Shown: in pieces, positions 35,210 through 44,743 of the stretch
Position numbering within the stretch: the stretch's first letter is position 1
How the letters are laid out: each line of letters starts with the position of its first letter
Source: Bacteroidales bacterium
GTDB lineage: Bacteria > Bacteroidota > Bacteroidia > Bacteroidales > UBA932
Assembly (NCBI GenBank): GCA_017651225.1
Contig: JAGCDF010000077.1
Coordinates: 1 to 54,897, forward strand
Length of the DNA: 54,897 bases
Direction of reading: 5' to 3'
Position numbers and translations under genes: made by a program
The notes under the pieces: generated by a model
Databases searched by the model: none
What the model saw: the letters and a program-made list of their open reading frames with translations, nothing else
What the model was told of the DNA's origin: nothing

Positions 35210-37282
35210 ATGAAGAAATACGTAATACTGGCGGCGCTCTCCCTGGCGGCCGCTTTCCAGCCCCTGCGGGCTGACGAAGGGATGTGGCTGCCGGTGCTGA
35301 TCACCCAGCGCATCGACGACATGCAGGCGCACGGTTTCCGCCTCACGGCGGAGGATGTGTACAGCGTCAACCAGGCGTCGCTCAAGGACGCCGTGGTGCT
35401 GTTCGGCTCCGGCTGCACCGGCGAGGTGGTCTCCCGGAACGGCCTGCTCTTCACCAACCACCATTGCGGTTACAGCCAGATTCAGCAGCACAGCAGCGTG
35501 GAGCACGACTACCTCAAGGACGGCTTCTGGGCATTGTCCCGCAGCGAGGAGCTGCCGAACCCGGGGCTGACGGTCAGTTTCCTGGAAAGGATGGAAGAGG
35601 TCACGGACGCGGTGCTGAAGGGCTACGTGCCGACGATGGACGAGGCGCAGCGCGACTCGCTGGTCAAGGTCAACGGCGACGCGATCGTGAAGCAGGTGGC
35701 GGATCCGTCCAAGGGGATCCGCGCCAGCGTGGAGGCGCTCTACTACGCCAACCAGTATTTCCTTTTCGTGTACAAGGTCTACCGTGATGTACGGCTGGTG
35801 GGCGCTCCGCCTTCGTCGATCGGCAAGTTCGGCGGCGACACCGACAACTGGATGTGGCCCCGCCACACGGGGGATTTCTCCATTTTCCGCATCTATGCGG
35901 ACAAGAACAATGAACCGGCTGATTATTCGGAAGATAACGTTCCTTATACGCCAAAGCGCTTTTTCACCATCTCGCGCGCCGGCGTGCAAGAAGGTGACTT
36001 CACCTTCGTCTACGGCTGCCCGGGCAGCACGAAGGAATACGTGAGCTCCGACGAGGTGCGCTACGTGGGCGAGGTCTCCGATCCGGAGAAGATCGCCCTG
36101 CGCACGCTGCGCCTCGACATCCAGAAGAAATACATGGCGCAGGACCAGGCGGTCCGCATCCAGTATTCGTCCAAGAACGCCAACGTGGCCAACGCCTGGA
36201 AGAAGTGGCAGGGCGAGTCGAAGGGCATCGCCCGGCTGGGCACCGTCGCCGCCAAGGAAGACTACGAGCGCCGTTTCTCCGCCTGGGCGGCGGGGACGCC
36301 CTACGCCGGCCTGCCGGAGCGGCTGCATGCCCTGTATGCGCAGCGCAATCCGGTCTACCGGGCCTATGAGTACTACGTCGAGACGATCCGGACCGTGGAG
36401 CTGCTCCAGTTCGCGAGCAATGTCAAGTCCGCGCTGGATGCCGGGCGCCCGGTGGCGGGGATTGCCGACACCTTCTTCAAGGATTATTACCAGCCTATTG
36501 ACGAAGAGATCTTCGTCGCGATGCTGGACGCCTTCGACAAGCACATGAATGCCGGCTACAAGCCGGAATACTTCCGCCGTCAGCTGGCCGCCTACGGCAG
36601 CCCGGAGGCGTGGCGCGATGCGCTCTACGCGCAGTCGCTCTTCACCGACCCGGCGCGTGTGCGTGCGCTGACGCCAGACGACCTGCCCGCCGTCACGGCC
36701 GATCCCGCCTTTGCGCTGTACGACGCATTCTATCAGTGGTACCGGCAGGAACTGCAGCCCGTAATCGCCCGGCTGGACCGGGAGATCCGCCTGGCCTACC
36801 GCGACTACATGCGCGGCCAGATGGCCTTCGAACCGGACAAGGCCTTCTATCCCGACGCCAACCTGACGCTCCGCGTCGCCTACGGCCACGTGGCGGGCTA
36901 TTCGCCCTCCGACGCCGTTTACTATGCGCCCGTGTCCACGCTCAAGGGCATCATGGAGAAGGACAACCCGGAGATCTTCGACTACAACATCCCGCAGGTG
37001 CTGCGCGATATCTATGCTGAAGGGGGACATGACAGCCAGCCGGTCTGCTTCCTGGCCACCAACCACACTTCCGGCGGCAACTCCGGCAGCCCGGTGATCA
37101 ATGCCGACGGCAACCTGATCGGCATCAACTTCGACCGGGTGTGGGAGGGGACGATGAGCGACATCGTCTTCGACCCGGACTACTGCCGCAACATCTCGCT
37201 GGACATCCGCTACCTGCTTTTCGTCGTCCGGGAGGTCGGCCATGCCGACTGGCTGTTCGACGAAATGGTTTTCGCAGATTGA
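35210..37282 (+). CDS. dpp11: S46 family dipeptidyl-peptidase, DPP11 type (acidic P1)
   Basis: A 690-residue exported serine peptidase (signal peptide about 1-21). Catalytic His85 lies in FTNHHCGY, and Ser625 in GGNSGSPV. Eighteen residues after the Ser is Arg643 (FDRVWEG). In Porphyromonas enzymes this position separates DPP11 (Arg, Asp/Glu specific) from DPP7 (Gly). So it should remove Asp/Glu-containing dipeptides in the periplasm. I chose the ATG at 35210; a TTG two codons earlier is in frame. It follows rmuC with a 6-base gap. Confidence 0.95.
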   Translation: MKKYVILAALSLAAAFQPLRADEGMWLPVLITQRIDDMQAHGFRLTAEDVYSVNQASLKDAVVLFGSGCTGEVVSRNGLLFTNHHCGYSQIQQHSSVEHDYLKDGFWALSRSEELPNPGLTVSFLERMEEVTDAVLKGYVPTMDEAQRDSLVKVNGDAIVKQVADPSKGIRASVEALYYANQYFLFVYKVYRDVRLVGAPPSSIGKFGGDTDNWMWPRHTGDFSIFRIYADKNNEPADYSEDNVPYTPKRFFTISRAGVQEGDFTFVYGCPGSTKEYVSSDEVRYVGEVSDPEKIALRTLRLDIQKKYMAQDQAVRIQYSSKNANVANAWKKWQGESKGIARLGTVAAKEDYERRFSAWAAGTPYAGLPERLHALYAQRNPVYRAYEYYVETIRTVELLQFASNVKSALDAGRPVAGIADTFFKDYYQPIDEEIFVAMLDAFDKHMNAGYKPEYFRRQLAAYGSPEAWRDALYAQSLFTDPARVRALTPDDLPAVTADPAFALYDAFYQWYRQELQPVIARLDREIRLAYRDYMRGQMAFEPDKAFYPDANLTLRVAYGHVAGYSPSDAVYYAPVSTLKGIMEKDNPEIFDYNIPQVLRDIYAEGGHDSQPVCFLATNHTSGGNSGSPVINADGNLIGINFDRVWEGTMSDIVFDPDYCRNISLDIRYLLFVVREVGHADWLFDEMVFAD

Positions 37283-37289
37283 TGAAAAC

Positions 37290-37320
37290 AAAAAAGTCTG
37301 GCGGTCTGCCAGACTTTTTT
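37290..37320. terminator. Bidirectional terminator between DPP11 and tRNA-Ala
   Basis: A perfect 13-bp stem AAAAAAGTCTGGC/GCCAGACTTTTTT with a 5-base loop; U-run on either strand. Confidence 0.88.
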
Positions 37321-37321
37321 G

Positions 37322-37394
37322 TGGAGCATACGAGGATCGAACTCGTGACCTTTAGATTGCGAACCTAACGCTCTACCAACTGAGCTAATACCCC
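37322..37394 (-). tRNA. tRNA-Ala (anticodon CGC)
   Basis: Cloverleaf by eye: acceptor GGGGTAT/ATGCTCC with the alanine identity pair G3-U70. D-arm GCTC..GAGC, anticodon stem TTAGG/TCTAA with loop TTCGCAA (CGC), T-arm ACGAG-TTCGATC-CTCGT. Discriminator A; CCA not encoded. It reads GCG codons. Confidence 0.93.
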
Positions 37395-37411
37395 ATCTCA
37401 ATTTGCGGGTG

Positions 37412-37419
37412 CAAATGTA
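37412..37419 (-). promoter_or_regulatory. -7 box of the tRNA-Ala promoter
   Basis: TACATTTG on the minus strand, 17 bases before the tRNA 5' end. Confidence 0.55.
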
Positions 37420-37429
37420 AGAAGATTTT

Positions 37430-38401
37430 TTAAATTGACAAAATGCTCAGGACATTGATGAGCTCCTTGTCAATCGGCTTGTCCATCTTGATGGCGCGCG
37501 AGAAGGGGACATAGACGATCTGGTCGTTCTTGATGCCCACCATGATGTTGCGCTGGCCCTCTTTGAGCGCCTCGATGGAGGCGACGCCGAGGCGGCTCGC
37601 CAGGATGCGGTCGTAGGCGGTGGGGGAGCCGCCGCGCTGCAGGTGGCCCAGGATGGAAACCTTCACGTTGTATTCGGGATACTCCTGGCGCACGCGCTCG
37701 GCGTAGTGCATGGCGCCGCCGTCTTTCTCCGACACGAGCACGATACTGCTGTTCTTGCTCTTGCGGATGCCGCGGCCGATGAAGTCGGCCAGCTGGTCGA
37801 TGTCGGTCTGGTCCTCCGGGATGATGGCGGCCTCCGCACCGGCGGCGATGGCGCTGTTCTGCGTCAGGAAGCCGGCGTCGCGCCCCATCACCTCGACGAA
37901 GAAGATGCGGTCGTGGCTGTTGGCCGTGTCGCGGATCTTGTCCACGCACTCCATGATGGTGTTGAGGGCGGTGTCGTATCCGATGGTGGAGTCGGTGCCG
38001 TACAGGTCGTTGTCGATGGTGCCCGGCAGGCCGATGACGGGGATGTCGTACTCGCTGGCGAGAATCTGCGCCCCGGCGAGGGAGCCGTTGCCGCCGATGA
38101 CCACCAGGGCGTCGAGGCCGAATTTCTTGATATTCTCAAAAGCCTTGGCGCGGCCTTCCGGCTTGCGGAACTCCTCGCTGCGCGCGGTCTTGAGGATGGT
38201 GCCGCCGCGCTGGATGGTGTTGCTGACGCTGGAGCTGGTGAACTCCTTGATGTCGCCCATGATGAGGCCCTCCCAGCCGCGGTAGATGCCGAAGACCCGC
38301 CAGCCTTCGTAGATGGCGGCGCGGGTGACGGCCCGGATGGCGGCGTTCATGCCGGGAGCGTCGCCACCGGAGGTAAGTACACCTATAGATTTGATTTTCA
38401 T
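37430..38401 (-). CDS. pfkA: 6-phosphofructokinase
   Basis: A 323-residue glycolytic enzyme phosphorylating fructose 6-phosphate. It has [11 protein letters not shown] (ATP site), PGTIDND (catalytic Asp130) and GRDAGFL. Gly106 and the Gly in PGTID point to ATP rather than pyrophosphate use. The metal-binding GGDGS motif reads GGNGS, so the usual Asp is Asn105. Eight bases downstream of a LOG-family gene, in one unit with it. Confidence 0.96.
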   Translation of the reverse strand: MKIKSIGVLTSGGDAPGMNAAIRAVTRAAIYEGWRVFGIYRGWEGLIMGDIKEFTSSSVSNTIQRGGTILKTARSEEFRKPEGRAKAFENIKKFGLDALVVIGGNGSLAGAQILASEYDIPVIGLPGTIDNDLYGTDSTIGYDTALNTIMECVDKIRDTANSHDRIFFVEVMGRDAGFLTQNSAIAAGAEAAIIPEDQTDIDQLADFIGRGIRKSKNSSIVLVSEKDGGAMHYAERVRQEYPEYNVKVSILGHLQRGGSPTAYDRILASRLGVASIEALKEGQRNIMVGIKNDQIVYVPFSRAIKMDKPIDKELINVLSILSI

Positions 38402-38409
38402 ATCGTTTA

Positions 38410-39336
38410 CTATTTGAAGAATTTCCCGGGAACGGTGACCGCGTTCTCCTTCTTGAAGGCCAGGATCTCTTTAATGACGTCCTCGGGTTCGTCGGAGATG
38501 GAGAGCAGCAGGTCGTGGTATTTGCCGCGGGCCATCATGTCCGTAAGGAAGGGGTAGACGGGGAGGTCCTTCGTGAAGAAGTCCACGCCCATGAAGGCCA
38601 TGGGGCTGGCCACCTCGCAGGTCTTGTAGTGGTCCTGGGCCGCCTCCTGGAAGATTTCCTGAATCGTGCCGGCGGAGCCGGGGGTGAAGATGATGCCGCC
38701 GACGGCGACGGTGAGGATGGTGTCTTCGCGGATGCTGTTGTCGAAGTACTTGGCGATCTGCGTAGCGAAAGGCGAGGAGGGCTCGTGGCCGTACAGCCAG
38801 GTCGGGATGCCCAGGCTCTTGTATTTCGTCTGCGGGAAGCGATCCATCACGCGGAATGCGGAGGAGAGCCAGCCCTTGTCGTTGAACGTCTCCGCGACGC
38901 GGAGCATCTTCAGGGCCTCGTCGAACTCCTTGTCCGTGCGCCCGGCCATCCAGGCGCCGAAGTGCGTGGCTTCCATGGCGCCGGGACCGCCGCCCGAAAC
39001 CATGAGTTTGCCGTGCTCGGTGAGTTTCTTGCTGATGATGGCGACCTTGCGGTAGAAATCTTCGCTGCGTTTCATTGCGTGGCCTCCCATTACACCCACG
39101 ATGTTGAACGGATCGTAACCGCCGAGGAAGCGGTAGAGCGCGTCACTGATGGAGTGGTCGTGCAGGGTGCGGGGCAAAGTGACGGCGAGGTCACGGCTGC
39201 GCTTGCCGCTGGCAATGAAGTCCGCATAGACGTGGCCGTCGTAGCAGTTGGCATAGCTGTTTTCGTCGGAGGGGTCGAAGCCGGCATAGAGGGATGCGGC
39301 ATCGTAGAGTTCTTTTCTAATCTGATAATTGTCCAT
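38410..39336 (-). CDS. LOG/TIGR00725-like Rossmann protein
   Basis: A 308-residue protein with the LOG-family motifs [10 protein letters not shown] (nucleotide/phosphate loop) and [13 protein letters not shown] (a form of PGGxGTxxE). LOG proteins release free cytokinin-like bases from nucleoside 5'-monophosphates; long bacterial members often have unknown or nucleosidase roles (PpnN-like). It forms a unit with pfkA, suggesting a purine or energy link by inference. Confidence 0.9.
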   Translation of the reverse strand: MDNYQIRKELYDAASLYAGFDPSDENSYANCYDGHVYADFIASGKRSRDLAVTLPRTLHDHSISDALYRFLGGYDPFNIVGVMGGHAMKRSEDFYRKVAIISKKLTEHGKLMVSGGGPGAMEATHFGAWMAGRTDKEFDEALKMLRVAETFNDKGWLSSAFRVMDRFPQTKYKSLGIPTWLYGHEPSSPFATQIAKYFDNSIREDTILTVAVGGIIFTPGSAGTIQEIFQEAAQDHYKTCEVASPMAFMGVDFFTKDLPVYPFLTDMMARGKYHDLLLSISDEPEDVIKEILAFKKENAVTVPGKFFK

Positions 39337-39358
39337 CGCAGAATGCTTTTTTCTGATG

Positions 39359-39366
39359 CAAAGCTA
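39359..39366 (-). promoter_or_regulatory. -7 box of the LOG-pfkA unit
   Basis: TAGCTTTG on the minus strand, 22 bases before the LOG ATG. Confidence 0.55.
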
Positions 39367-39409
39367 CAAAAAAATCATGGGATGGGGTGTAAGTGATTCA
39401 ATTATTTGC

Positions 39410-39417
39410 TATATTTG
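39410..39417 (+). promoter_or_regulatory. -7 box of the YegP-like gene
   Basis: TATATTTG on the plus strand, 38 bases before the ATG. Confidence 0.55.
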
Positions 39418-39455
39418 TGCAACGACACTTTCAAACACTTTAAAACAATACAACC

Positions 39456-39782
39456 ATGGGTAAATTTGTTGTTACGGTTCGCAAGAACGGCGAATTCCAG
39501 TTCAACCTGAAGGCCACCAACGGCCAGGTCATCCTCACCAGCGAGGGCTACAACACGAAGGCTGCCTGCCTGAACGGCATCGAGTCCGTCAAGAAGAACG
39601 GCCCCATCGCCGAGCGTTATGAAGTCAAGGAAGCCAAGAACGGCAAGCCTTTCTTCAATCTGAAGGCTTCCAATGGCCAGGTTATCGGCTCCAGCCAGAT
39701 GTATGCCTCCGCGCGTACGATGAAGGCCGGCATCGCCTCGGTGATGCGCAACGCCGCCTCCCCGGTTGTCGAGGAAATTTAA
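39456..39782 (+). CDS. YegP-like DUF1508 protein with two repeats
   Basis: A 108-residue protein made of two tandem DUF1508 repeats, each with F-x-F-N-L-K-A-[ST]-N-G-Q-V-I (residues 14-26 and 66-78), followed by a conserved Gly/Ser turn and an Ala-rich helix. Family function unclear; homologues are small soluble proteins, some stress induced. Own promoter and terminator, so a single-gene unit. Confidence 0.93.
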   Translation: MGKFVVTVRKNGEFQFNLKATNGQVILTSEGYNTKAACLNGIESVKKNGPIAERYEVKEAKNGKPFFNLKASNGQVIGSSQMYASARTMKAGIASVMRNAASPVVEEI

Positions 39783-39801
39783 TTGCATATTTCCCGCATA
39801 T

Positions 39802-39833
39802 AAAAACCGGATTCGTCGCGGATCCGGTTTTTT
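39802..39833 (+). terminator. Intrinsic terminator of the YegP-like gene
   Basis: AAAAACCGGAT/ATCCGGTTTTT arms with a T-run; 20 bases after the stop. Confidence 0.85.
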
Positions 39834-39844
39834 AATATAATTTA

Positions 39845-40570
39845 ATGACGATTACACAGGCAGAAATCAAACAGATCCGCTCGCTTCGCGAAAAGAAATT
39901 CCGCGACGCGTACGGCTTGTTTGTCGTGGAAGGGGAGAAGATGGTGCAGGAAGCGCTCCTGTCCGATTTCGAGGTGGTGCGCGTCTGGCGCCGCGACGAG
40001 ATCGGCGAAGCCGTCATGGCACGGATCAGCCAGCTCTCCACCCCGTCCCCCGTGCTGGCCGTGGTCGCCCGTCCCGAGCCGGCCGGCATCGTGCTGCAGC
40101 GCAGCCTCTGCCTGGGCCTGGACGGCATCCGTGACCCCGGCAACCTGGGAACGATCCTGCGTATCGCCGACTGGTTCGGCGTGGAGACGGTCTTCGCCTC
40201 CGACGACTGCGTGGACCTGTTCAATCCCAAAGTGATCCAGGCCTCCATGGGCTCCGTGTTCCGCGTCCGCGTGGTCACGGCCGACCTCGTGGACATCTCC
40301 CGCCGCTTCCGCGAAGCGGGCATGCGCGTGTACGGGACCTTCCTGGACGGGAAGAACCTGTATCAAGAAACCCTGGCGCCCGAAGGGCTTGTGCTCATGG
40401 GCAACGAGGCGAACGGAATCCGTCCCGAAGTCGCCGCCGAAGCGGACGCCCGCCTGCTGATCCCGTCGTTCGGGCGCTCCGCCCGGGAAACGGGCGCCGG
40501 CACCGGCGCCGAGTCGCTCAACGTGGCGGTTGCCACGGCCATCACCCTCTCCGAATTCAGAAGAAGATGA
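39845..40570 (+). CDS. SpoU/TrmH-family RNA 2'-O-methyltransferase
   Basis: A 241-residue protein with an N-terminal RNA-binding part (KFRDAYGLFVVEGEKMV) and a SPOUT knot with LDGIRDPGNLGTILRIADW, MGNEANGI and ESLNVAVATAI, the three SpoU motifs. It methylates rRNA or tRNA ribose using S-adenosylmethionine. Its stop overlaps the start of tamL (ATGA), so the two are translationally coupled, a pairing often seen in Bacteroidetes. Confidence 0.95.
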   Translation: MTITQAEIKQIRSLREKKFRDAYGLFVVEGEKMVQEALLSDFEVVRVWRRDEIGEAVMARISQLSTPSPVLAVVARPEPAGIVLQRSLCLGLDGIRDPGNLGTILRIADWFGVETVFASDDCVDLFNPKVIQASMGSVFRVRVVTADLVDISRRFREAGMRVYGTFLDGKNLYQETLAPEGLVLMGNEANGIRPEVAAEADARLLIPSFGRSARETGAGTGAESLNVAVATAITLSEFRRR

Positions 40571-42726
40571 AACGTAGCCTGTTGCTGATCATATCGTTGT
40601 TGAGCCTCGTCTCGTGCAGCACCACCAAGCTGGTGCCCGAGGGGAGCTACCGCCTTTTGTCCAACAAGGTGGTCTTCGAGGGGGAGAAGCTCTCGCCCAA
40701 CGATGTGACGCCCTACATCCGGCAGCAGGCCAAGAAGGGCCTCATCCTGGGCTGGAGCCCGGGCATGAGCATCTACAACTGGTCGAACGGCAGCGGCCAG
40801 GGCATCAACCGGGTCTGGGAAACGATCGGCACGCCGCCGGTCATCTTCGACCCGTCGCAGATCGAGGGCTCCTGCGTCAACATCGCCAAGCACCTGGAGA
40901 CCCTGGGCTACTACGGCTCCAAGGTCACCGGGGAAGTGGATTTTAGCGGGCGCCTGGCCAAGGTGAAATACCATGTCATGCCCGGCAAGCGGATCCCCAT
41001 CGACCAGATTGTCTATGAAGTCCCCGGCGGCAGCTTCGGCGAGCATTTCCGCGCGGACAGCAGCAACATCACGGTCCACGTGGGGGATTTCCTCTCCGAG
41101 AAAGCCCTGGAGGCGGAGACGGTGCGCGGCGCCGGCGTGTTCCGCAACCTGGGCTACTACGAATTCAACAAGAACTTTTACACGTTCGAGGCGGACACGC
41201 TGTCGGACGTGACGACCTTATACTACCGGATCCGGGAGGAACCGCGGGTGTTCCATATCGGTCAGGTCAATATCAGCCATCCCGCCGGTATCCCGTTCCG
41301 CGAGTCGCTGCTGCGCAAATTCAACGTCATCCAGCCCGGCGCGCTCTACAACGAGCAGATCGTCAATACGACTTATGCCCGCCTGGCCGCGCTCAAGGTG
41401 TTCAACAGCGTCAGCGTGGAGATGAGCCCGGCCGACAGCGTGACCGTGGACTGCGACATCCGCCTGTCCGGCCTGGACCAGCTGGGCTTCAAGATCAACC
41501 TCGAGGCCTCCACCAACGCTTCCGACCTGCTGGGCTTCTCGCCCAAGCTGAACCTCTACCACAAGAACCTCTTCCACGGCGGCGAATGGTTGGACCTCGG
41601 CTTCACGGGCAACTGGCAGTGGGTGCCGAAGACCCAGATTTCCTCGTCGGAACTCGGTGTGACGGCCTCGCTGAGTTTCCCGCGCCTGCTGGGCGTCTCG
41701 CCGCGGCGCATGCGCGGCGAGAACATCCCACGCACGGAGTTCAAGGCTTCGTTCAACTATCAGAACCGCCCGGAATACAAGCGTATCCTGACCTCGTTCA
41801 ACTTCGGCTACAACGGCCAGATCGGCCGGGAGTACTTCTACCAGCTCTATCCGCTGCAGGTCAGCACCGTCAAGCTGTACGAGGTGGACGAGACCTTCCT
41901 GGACAGGTTGCTTACGTACCCGTATCTCTGGGACACGTTCGAGGACCAGATCAATGCGGGCGTGGGGGCCATGCTCTACCACACGACCAATTCGGACGTG
42001 GTACCGAAGACCGCCTACCACTACGAACGCCTCAGCCTGGAGGCGTCCGGCAACGTAATCTCCCTGTTCAACCCCATCCTGCCGACGTATGAGGGCATCA
42101 TGAAGCAGCACCTGCTCTTCGGCCTTCCGTACAAACAGTATGTGCGGGCGGAGCTGAACCTGGGCCGGGTATTCCGCTTCGGCTGGGGCGACATGCAGTC
42201 CCTGGCCCTGCACATGGTGGCCGGCGTCGGCCTGGCGTACGGCAACTCCGTGTCCCTCCCGTTCGAGAAACAGTTCTACTGCGGCGGCGCCAACGGCATG
42301 CGCGGCTGGCAGGCGCGTACCCTGGGACCGGGCTTTGCGCCCCTGAGCGATTACTTCAAGATCCCCAGCCAGACCGGCGACCTCAAGTTCGAGGCGGATA
42401 TTGAATACCGCTTCCCGTCCTTCTGGAAGCTGGAATGGGCGGTCTTCGCCGAAGCCGGCAACGTCTGGACCCTGCCCTTGCTGCGGAAGGATCTCGTGGA
42501 CGGACTTGGCGGAGATGTTGACGAATCGGAGCGATTCTCGCTGCGCAGCATCGCCGCCGACTGGGGCATCGGCCTGCGCGTGAATCTCGACTTTATCCTG
42601 ATCCGCCTGGACGTCGGCTTCCGGCTCCACGATCCGGCCCGGGCCGAGGGCGACCGCTGGGTGAGACCCCGCGACTGGTTCCACGGCAGTTCCGCCATCC
42701 ACTTCGGCGTCGGTTATCCGTTCTAG
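40567..42726 (+). CDS. tamL: TamL, lipoprotein TamA/BamA homologue
   Basis: A 719-residue outer-membrane protein. Lipobox LVSC gives Cys17. POTRA domains lie at about 25-370, and a C-terminal 16-strand barrel contains the Omp85 lid motif GGANGMRGW and ends in GVGYPF. In Bacteroidetes TamL replaces TamA and works with a TamB in outer-membrane biogenesis; no tamB is next to it here. Coupled to the upstream methyltransferase gene, 1 base before the GH13 gene. Confidence 0.95.
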   Translation: MKRSLLLIISLLSLVSCSTTKLVPEGSYRLLSNKVVFEGEKLSPNDVTPYIRQQAKKGLILGWSPGMSIYNWSNGSGQGINRVWETIGTPPVIFDPSQIEGSCVNIAKHLETLGYYGSKVTGEVDFSGRLAKVKYHVMPGKRIPIDQIVYEVPGGSFGEHFRADSSNITVHVGDFLSEKALEAETVRGAGVFRNLGYYEFNKNFYTFEADTLSDVTTLYYRIREEPRVFHIGQVNISHPAGIPFRESLLRKFNVIQPGALYNEQIVNTTYARLAALKVFNSVSVEMSPADSVTVDCDIRLSGLDQLGFKINLEASTNASDLLGFSPKLNLYHKNLFHGGEWLDLGFTGNWQWVPKTQISSSELGVTASLSFPRLLGVSPRRMRGENIPRTEFKASFNYQNRPEYKRILTSFNFGYNGQIGREYFYQLYPLQVSTVKLYEVDETFLDRLLTYPYLWDTFEDQINAGVGAMLYHTTNSDVVPKTAYHYERLSLEASGNVISLFNPILPTYEGIMKQHLLFGLPYKQYVRAELNLGRVFRFGWGDMQSLALHMVAGVGLAYGNSVSLPFEKQFYCGGANGMRGWQARTLGPGFAPLSDYFKIPSQTGDLKFEADIEYRFPSFWKLEWAVFAEAGNVWTLPLLRKDLVDGLGGDVDESERFSLRSIAADWGIGLRVNLDFILIRLDVGFRLHDPARAEGDRWVRPRDWFHGSSAIHFGVGYPF

Positions 42727-42727
42727 T

Positions 42728-44041
42728 ATGGCCAAGCGAATCATCTACCAGACGCTGCCCCGCCTGTGGGGGAAAGGGAAGTTCTCCGATTGGGACGACG
42801 CTTCCCTGAACTACCTGCGCTCGCTGGGCGTCGATTACGTGTGGTACACGGGCGTGCCGCGCCACGCCACGGGCAAAGACTTCGTCAAAGGCGACCCCGG
42901 ATCACCCTACGCCATCACCGACTGGCGGGACGTCAACCTGTACCTGGCGGACGACCCGGCGCGTCGCCTCGAAGAATTCGACGCGCTGCTCGCGCGGACG
43001 CACGCCGCCGGCATGCGCGTGCTGATTGACTATATCCCCAACCACGTGGCGCCCGACTACGAAGGACGCATCTGCCGCTATGACTGGTGCGACGGCGACT
43101 GGACCGACACGCGCAAGAACGACTGGTCCTCGCCCGACACGCGGGCGGAAATGCTCGAAATCCTGCGCTTCTGGGCTGCCCGGGGCGTCGACGGCTTCCG
43201 CTGCGACATGGTGGAACTGGTGCCGCCCGACGCGCTGAGAGACCTGATCACGGCCGTGAAGGCCGATTACCCCAGCCTCCTCTTCGTCGCGGAAGTCTAC
43301 CAGAAAGACAACTACCGCCGTTACCTGGACGACGTGGGCTTCGACCTTCTCTACGACAAATCCGGCCTCTACGACACCCTGCGCGCCATCTGCTGCCACG
43401 GCGCCTCGACCCGCGGCATCACCTGGAACTGGCAGTGGCTCGGCGACCTGCAGCCGCGCGTGCTGAACTTCCTGGAGAACCACGACGAACAGCGGCTCGC
43501 CGCGCCGGAATTCCTCGGCGCCGCCGCGAAAGGCTACGCCGCCCTGGCCTGCTCGCTGCTCTTCAACACGGCCCCCTTCATGCTCTACTTCGGCCAGGAA
43601 GTGGGGGAGGACGGCATCGAAGGCGCCGACGGCCGCACCTCCATCTTCAACTGGAGCGACCCGCCCGAACTCCGCGAACTCTACCGCAGCCTGCACGGCG
43701 AATCGGAACTCGCACCTGACGAAGCCGCCGTCCTGGCCCGCTATCGCGAACTGCTGGCCTTCGCCAAACGCCCCGCCTTCGCCGAAGGCGGCACCTGGGA
43801 CCTGATGTACTGCAACGAAAACGCCCCCGGCTTCCGCCCGCACCGGCATTTCGCCTTCGTCCGCTACGCCGCCGACGAAGCCTGGCTCGTCGTCTGCAAC
43901 TTCTCCGACGACCCCGCCACGGTCCGCATCTCCCTCCCGCCCGAACTCCGCCGCGCCTGCCCCATCCTCCCGGACTTCACCACTGCCTACGCCTCCGCCA
44001 CCCTCGCCCCCTGGGACGCCTCCATCATCAAACTCGCTTAA
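42728..44041 (+). CDS. GH13 alpha-amylase-family enzyme, cytoplasmic
   Basis: A 437-residue protein without a signal peptide. Conserved regions: DYIPNHV, nucleophile Asp160 in GFRCD, acid/base Glu189 in VAEVY, and Asp253 in ENHDEQR, so the catalytic triad is complete. A C-terminal beta-domain with APWDASIIKL ends it. It acts on alpha-glucans or related sugars (alpha-amylase or maltogenic type; subfamily unclear). The coding strand is strikingly C-rich compared with neighbours. Directly follows tamL. Confidence 0.92.
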   Translation: MAKRIIYQTLPRLWGKGKFSDWDDASLNYLRSLGVDYVWYTGVPRHATGKDFVKGDPGSPYAITDWRDVNLYLADDPARRLEEFDALLARTHAAGMRVLIDYIPNHVAPDYEGRICRYDWCDGDWTDTRKNDWSSPDTRAEMLEILRFWAARGVDGFRCDMVELVPPDALRDLITAVKADYPSLLFVAEVYQKDNYRRYLDDVGFDLLYDKSGLYDTLRAICCHGASTRGITWNWQWLGDLQPRVLNFLENHDEQRLAAPEFLGAAAKGYAALACSLLFNTAPFMLYFGQEVGEDGIEGADGRTSIFNWSDPPELRELYRSLHGESELAPDEAAVLARYRELLAFAKRPAFAEGGTWDLMYCNENAPGFRPHRHFAFVRYAADEAWLVVCNFSDDPATVRISLPPELRRACPILPDFTTAYASATLAPWDASIIKLA

Positions 44042-44117
44042 TCCTCACACCTCAAAGAAAAGATCCTGCTTTTGGCCGGATAATGATTCCCCAGCTTGCA
44101 TACTGCGAGCCGGATAA

Positions 44118-44177
44118 GGGAAGGTGCTGCTCCCTGGAGGGCATTTTTTTTGCCCGACAGGGAGCAGCCACCTTCCC
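44118..44177. repeat. Long compound hairpin with GGGAAGGT/ACCTTCCC ends
   Basis: A near-perfect outer stem of 18-19 bp (GGGAAGGTGCTGCTCCCT against AGGGAGCAGCCACCTTCCC, one bulge) and an inner GGGCA/TGCCC stem around a T-run. The terminal arm is the same as in the hairpins near 6.1-6.2 kb. It lies in 250 bases of gene-free DNA between the GH13 and V-ATPase K genes. Confidence 0.6.
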
Positions 44178-44240
44178 TCCGGCGAGATAAGCAAAAAGGA
44201 AAAATAACAGGAAACAGGAAAACCAGATAAGGAAGAAAAG

Positions 44241-44277
44241 AAAAAAGCGGAACGCTTTTGTTGCGTTCCGCTTTTTT
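44241..44277. terminator. Bidirectional terminator between GH13 and the V-ATPase operon
   Basis: A 15-bp stem starting AAAAAAGCGGAACG, with arms at 44241-44255 and 44263-44277; U-runs on both strands; 16 bases after the ntpK stop on the minus strand. Confidence 0.88.
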
Positions 44278-44293
44278 CGGATAAGGGGAAACC

Positions 44294-44743
<450 letters not shown>

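Noticed and set aside
33869-37291. A 1,140-codon open frame on the minus strand opposite rmuC and DPP11
   Set aside because: It runs antisense to two well-supported genes with full catalytic motifs; the low stop frequency is a by-product of GC-rich codons. Same for long antisense frames at 3204-4841, 19934-22747, 44297-46489 and 47058-50168.
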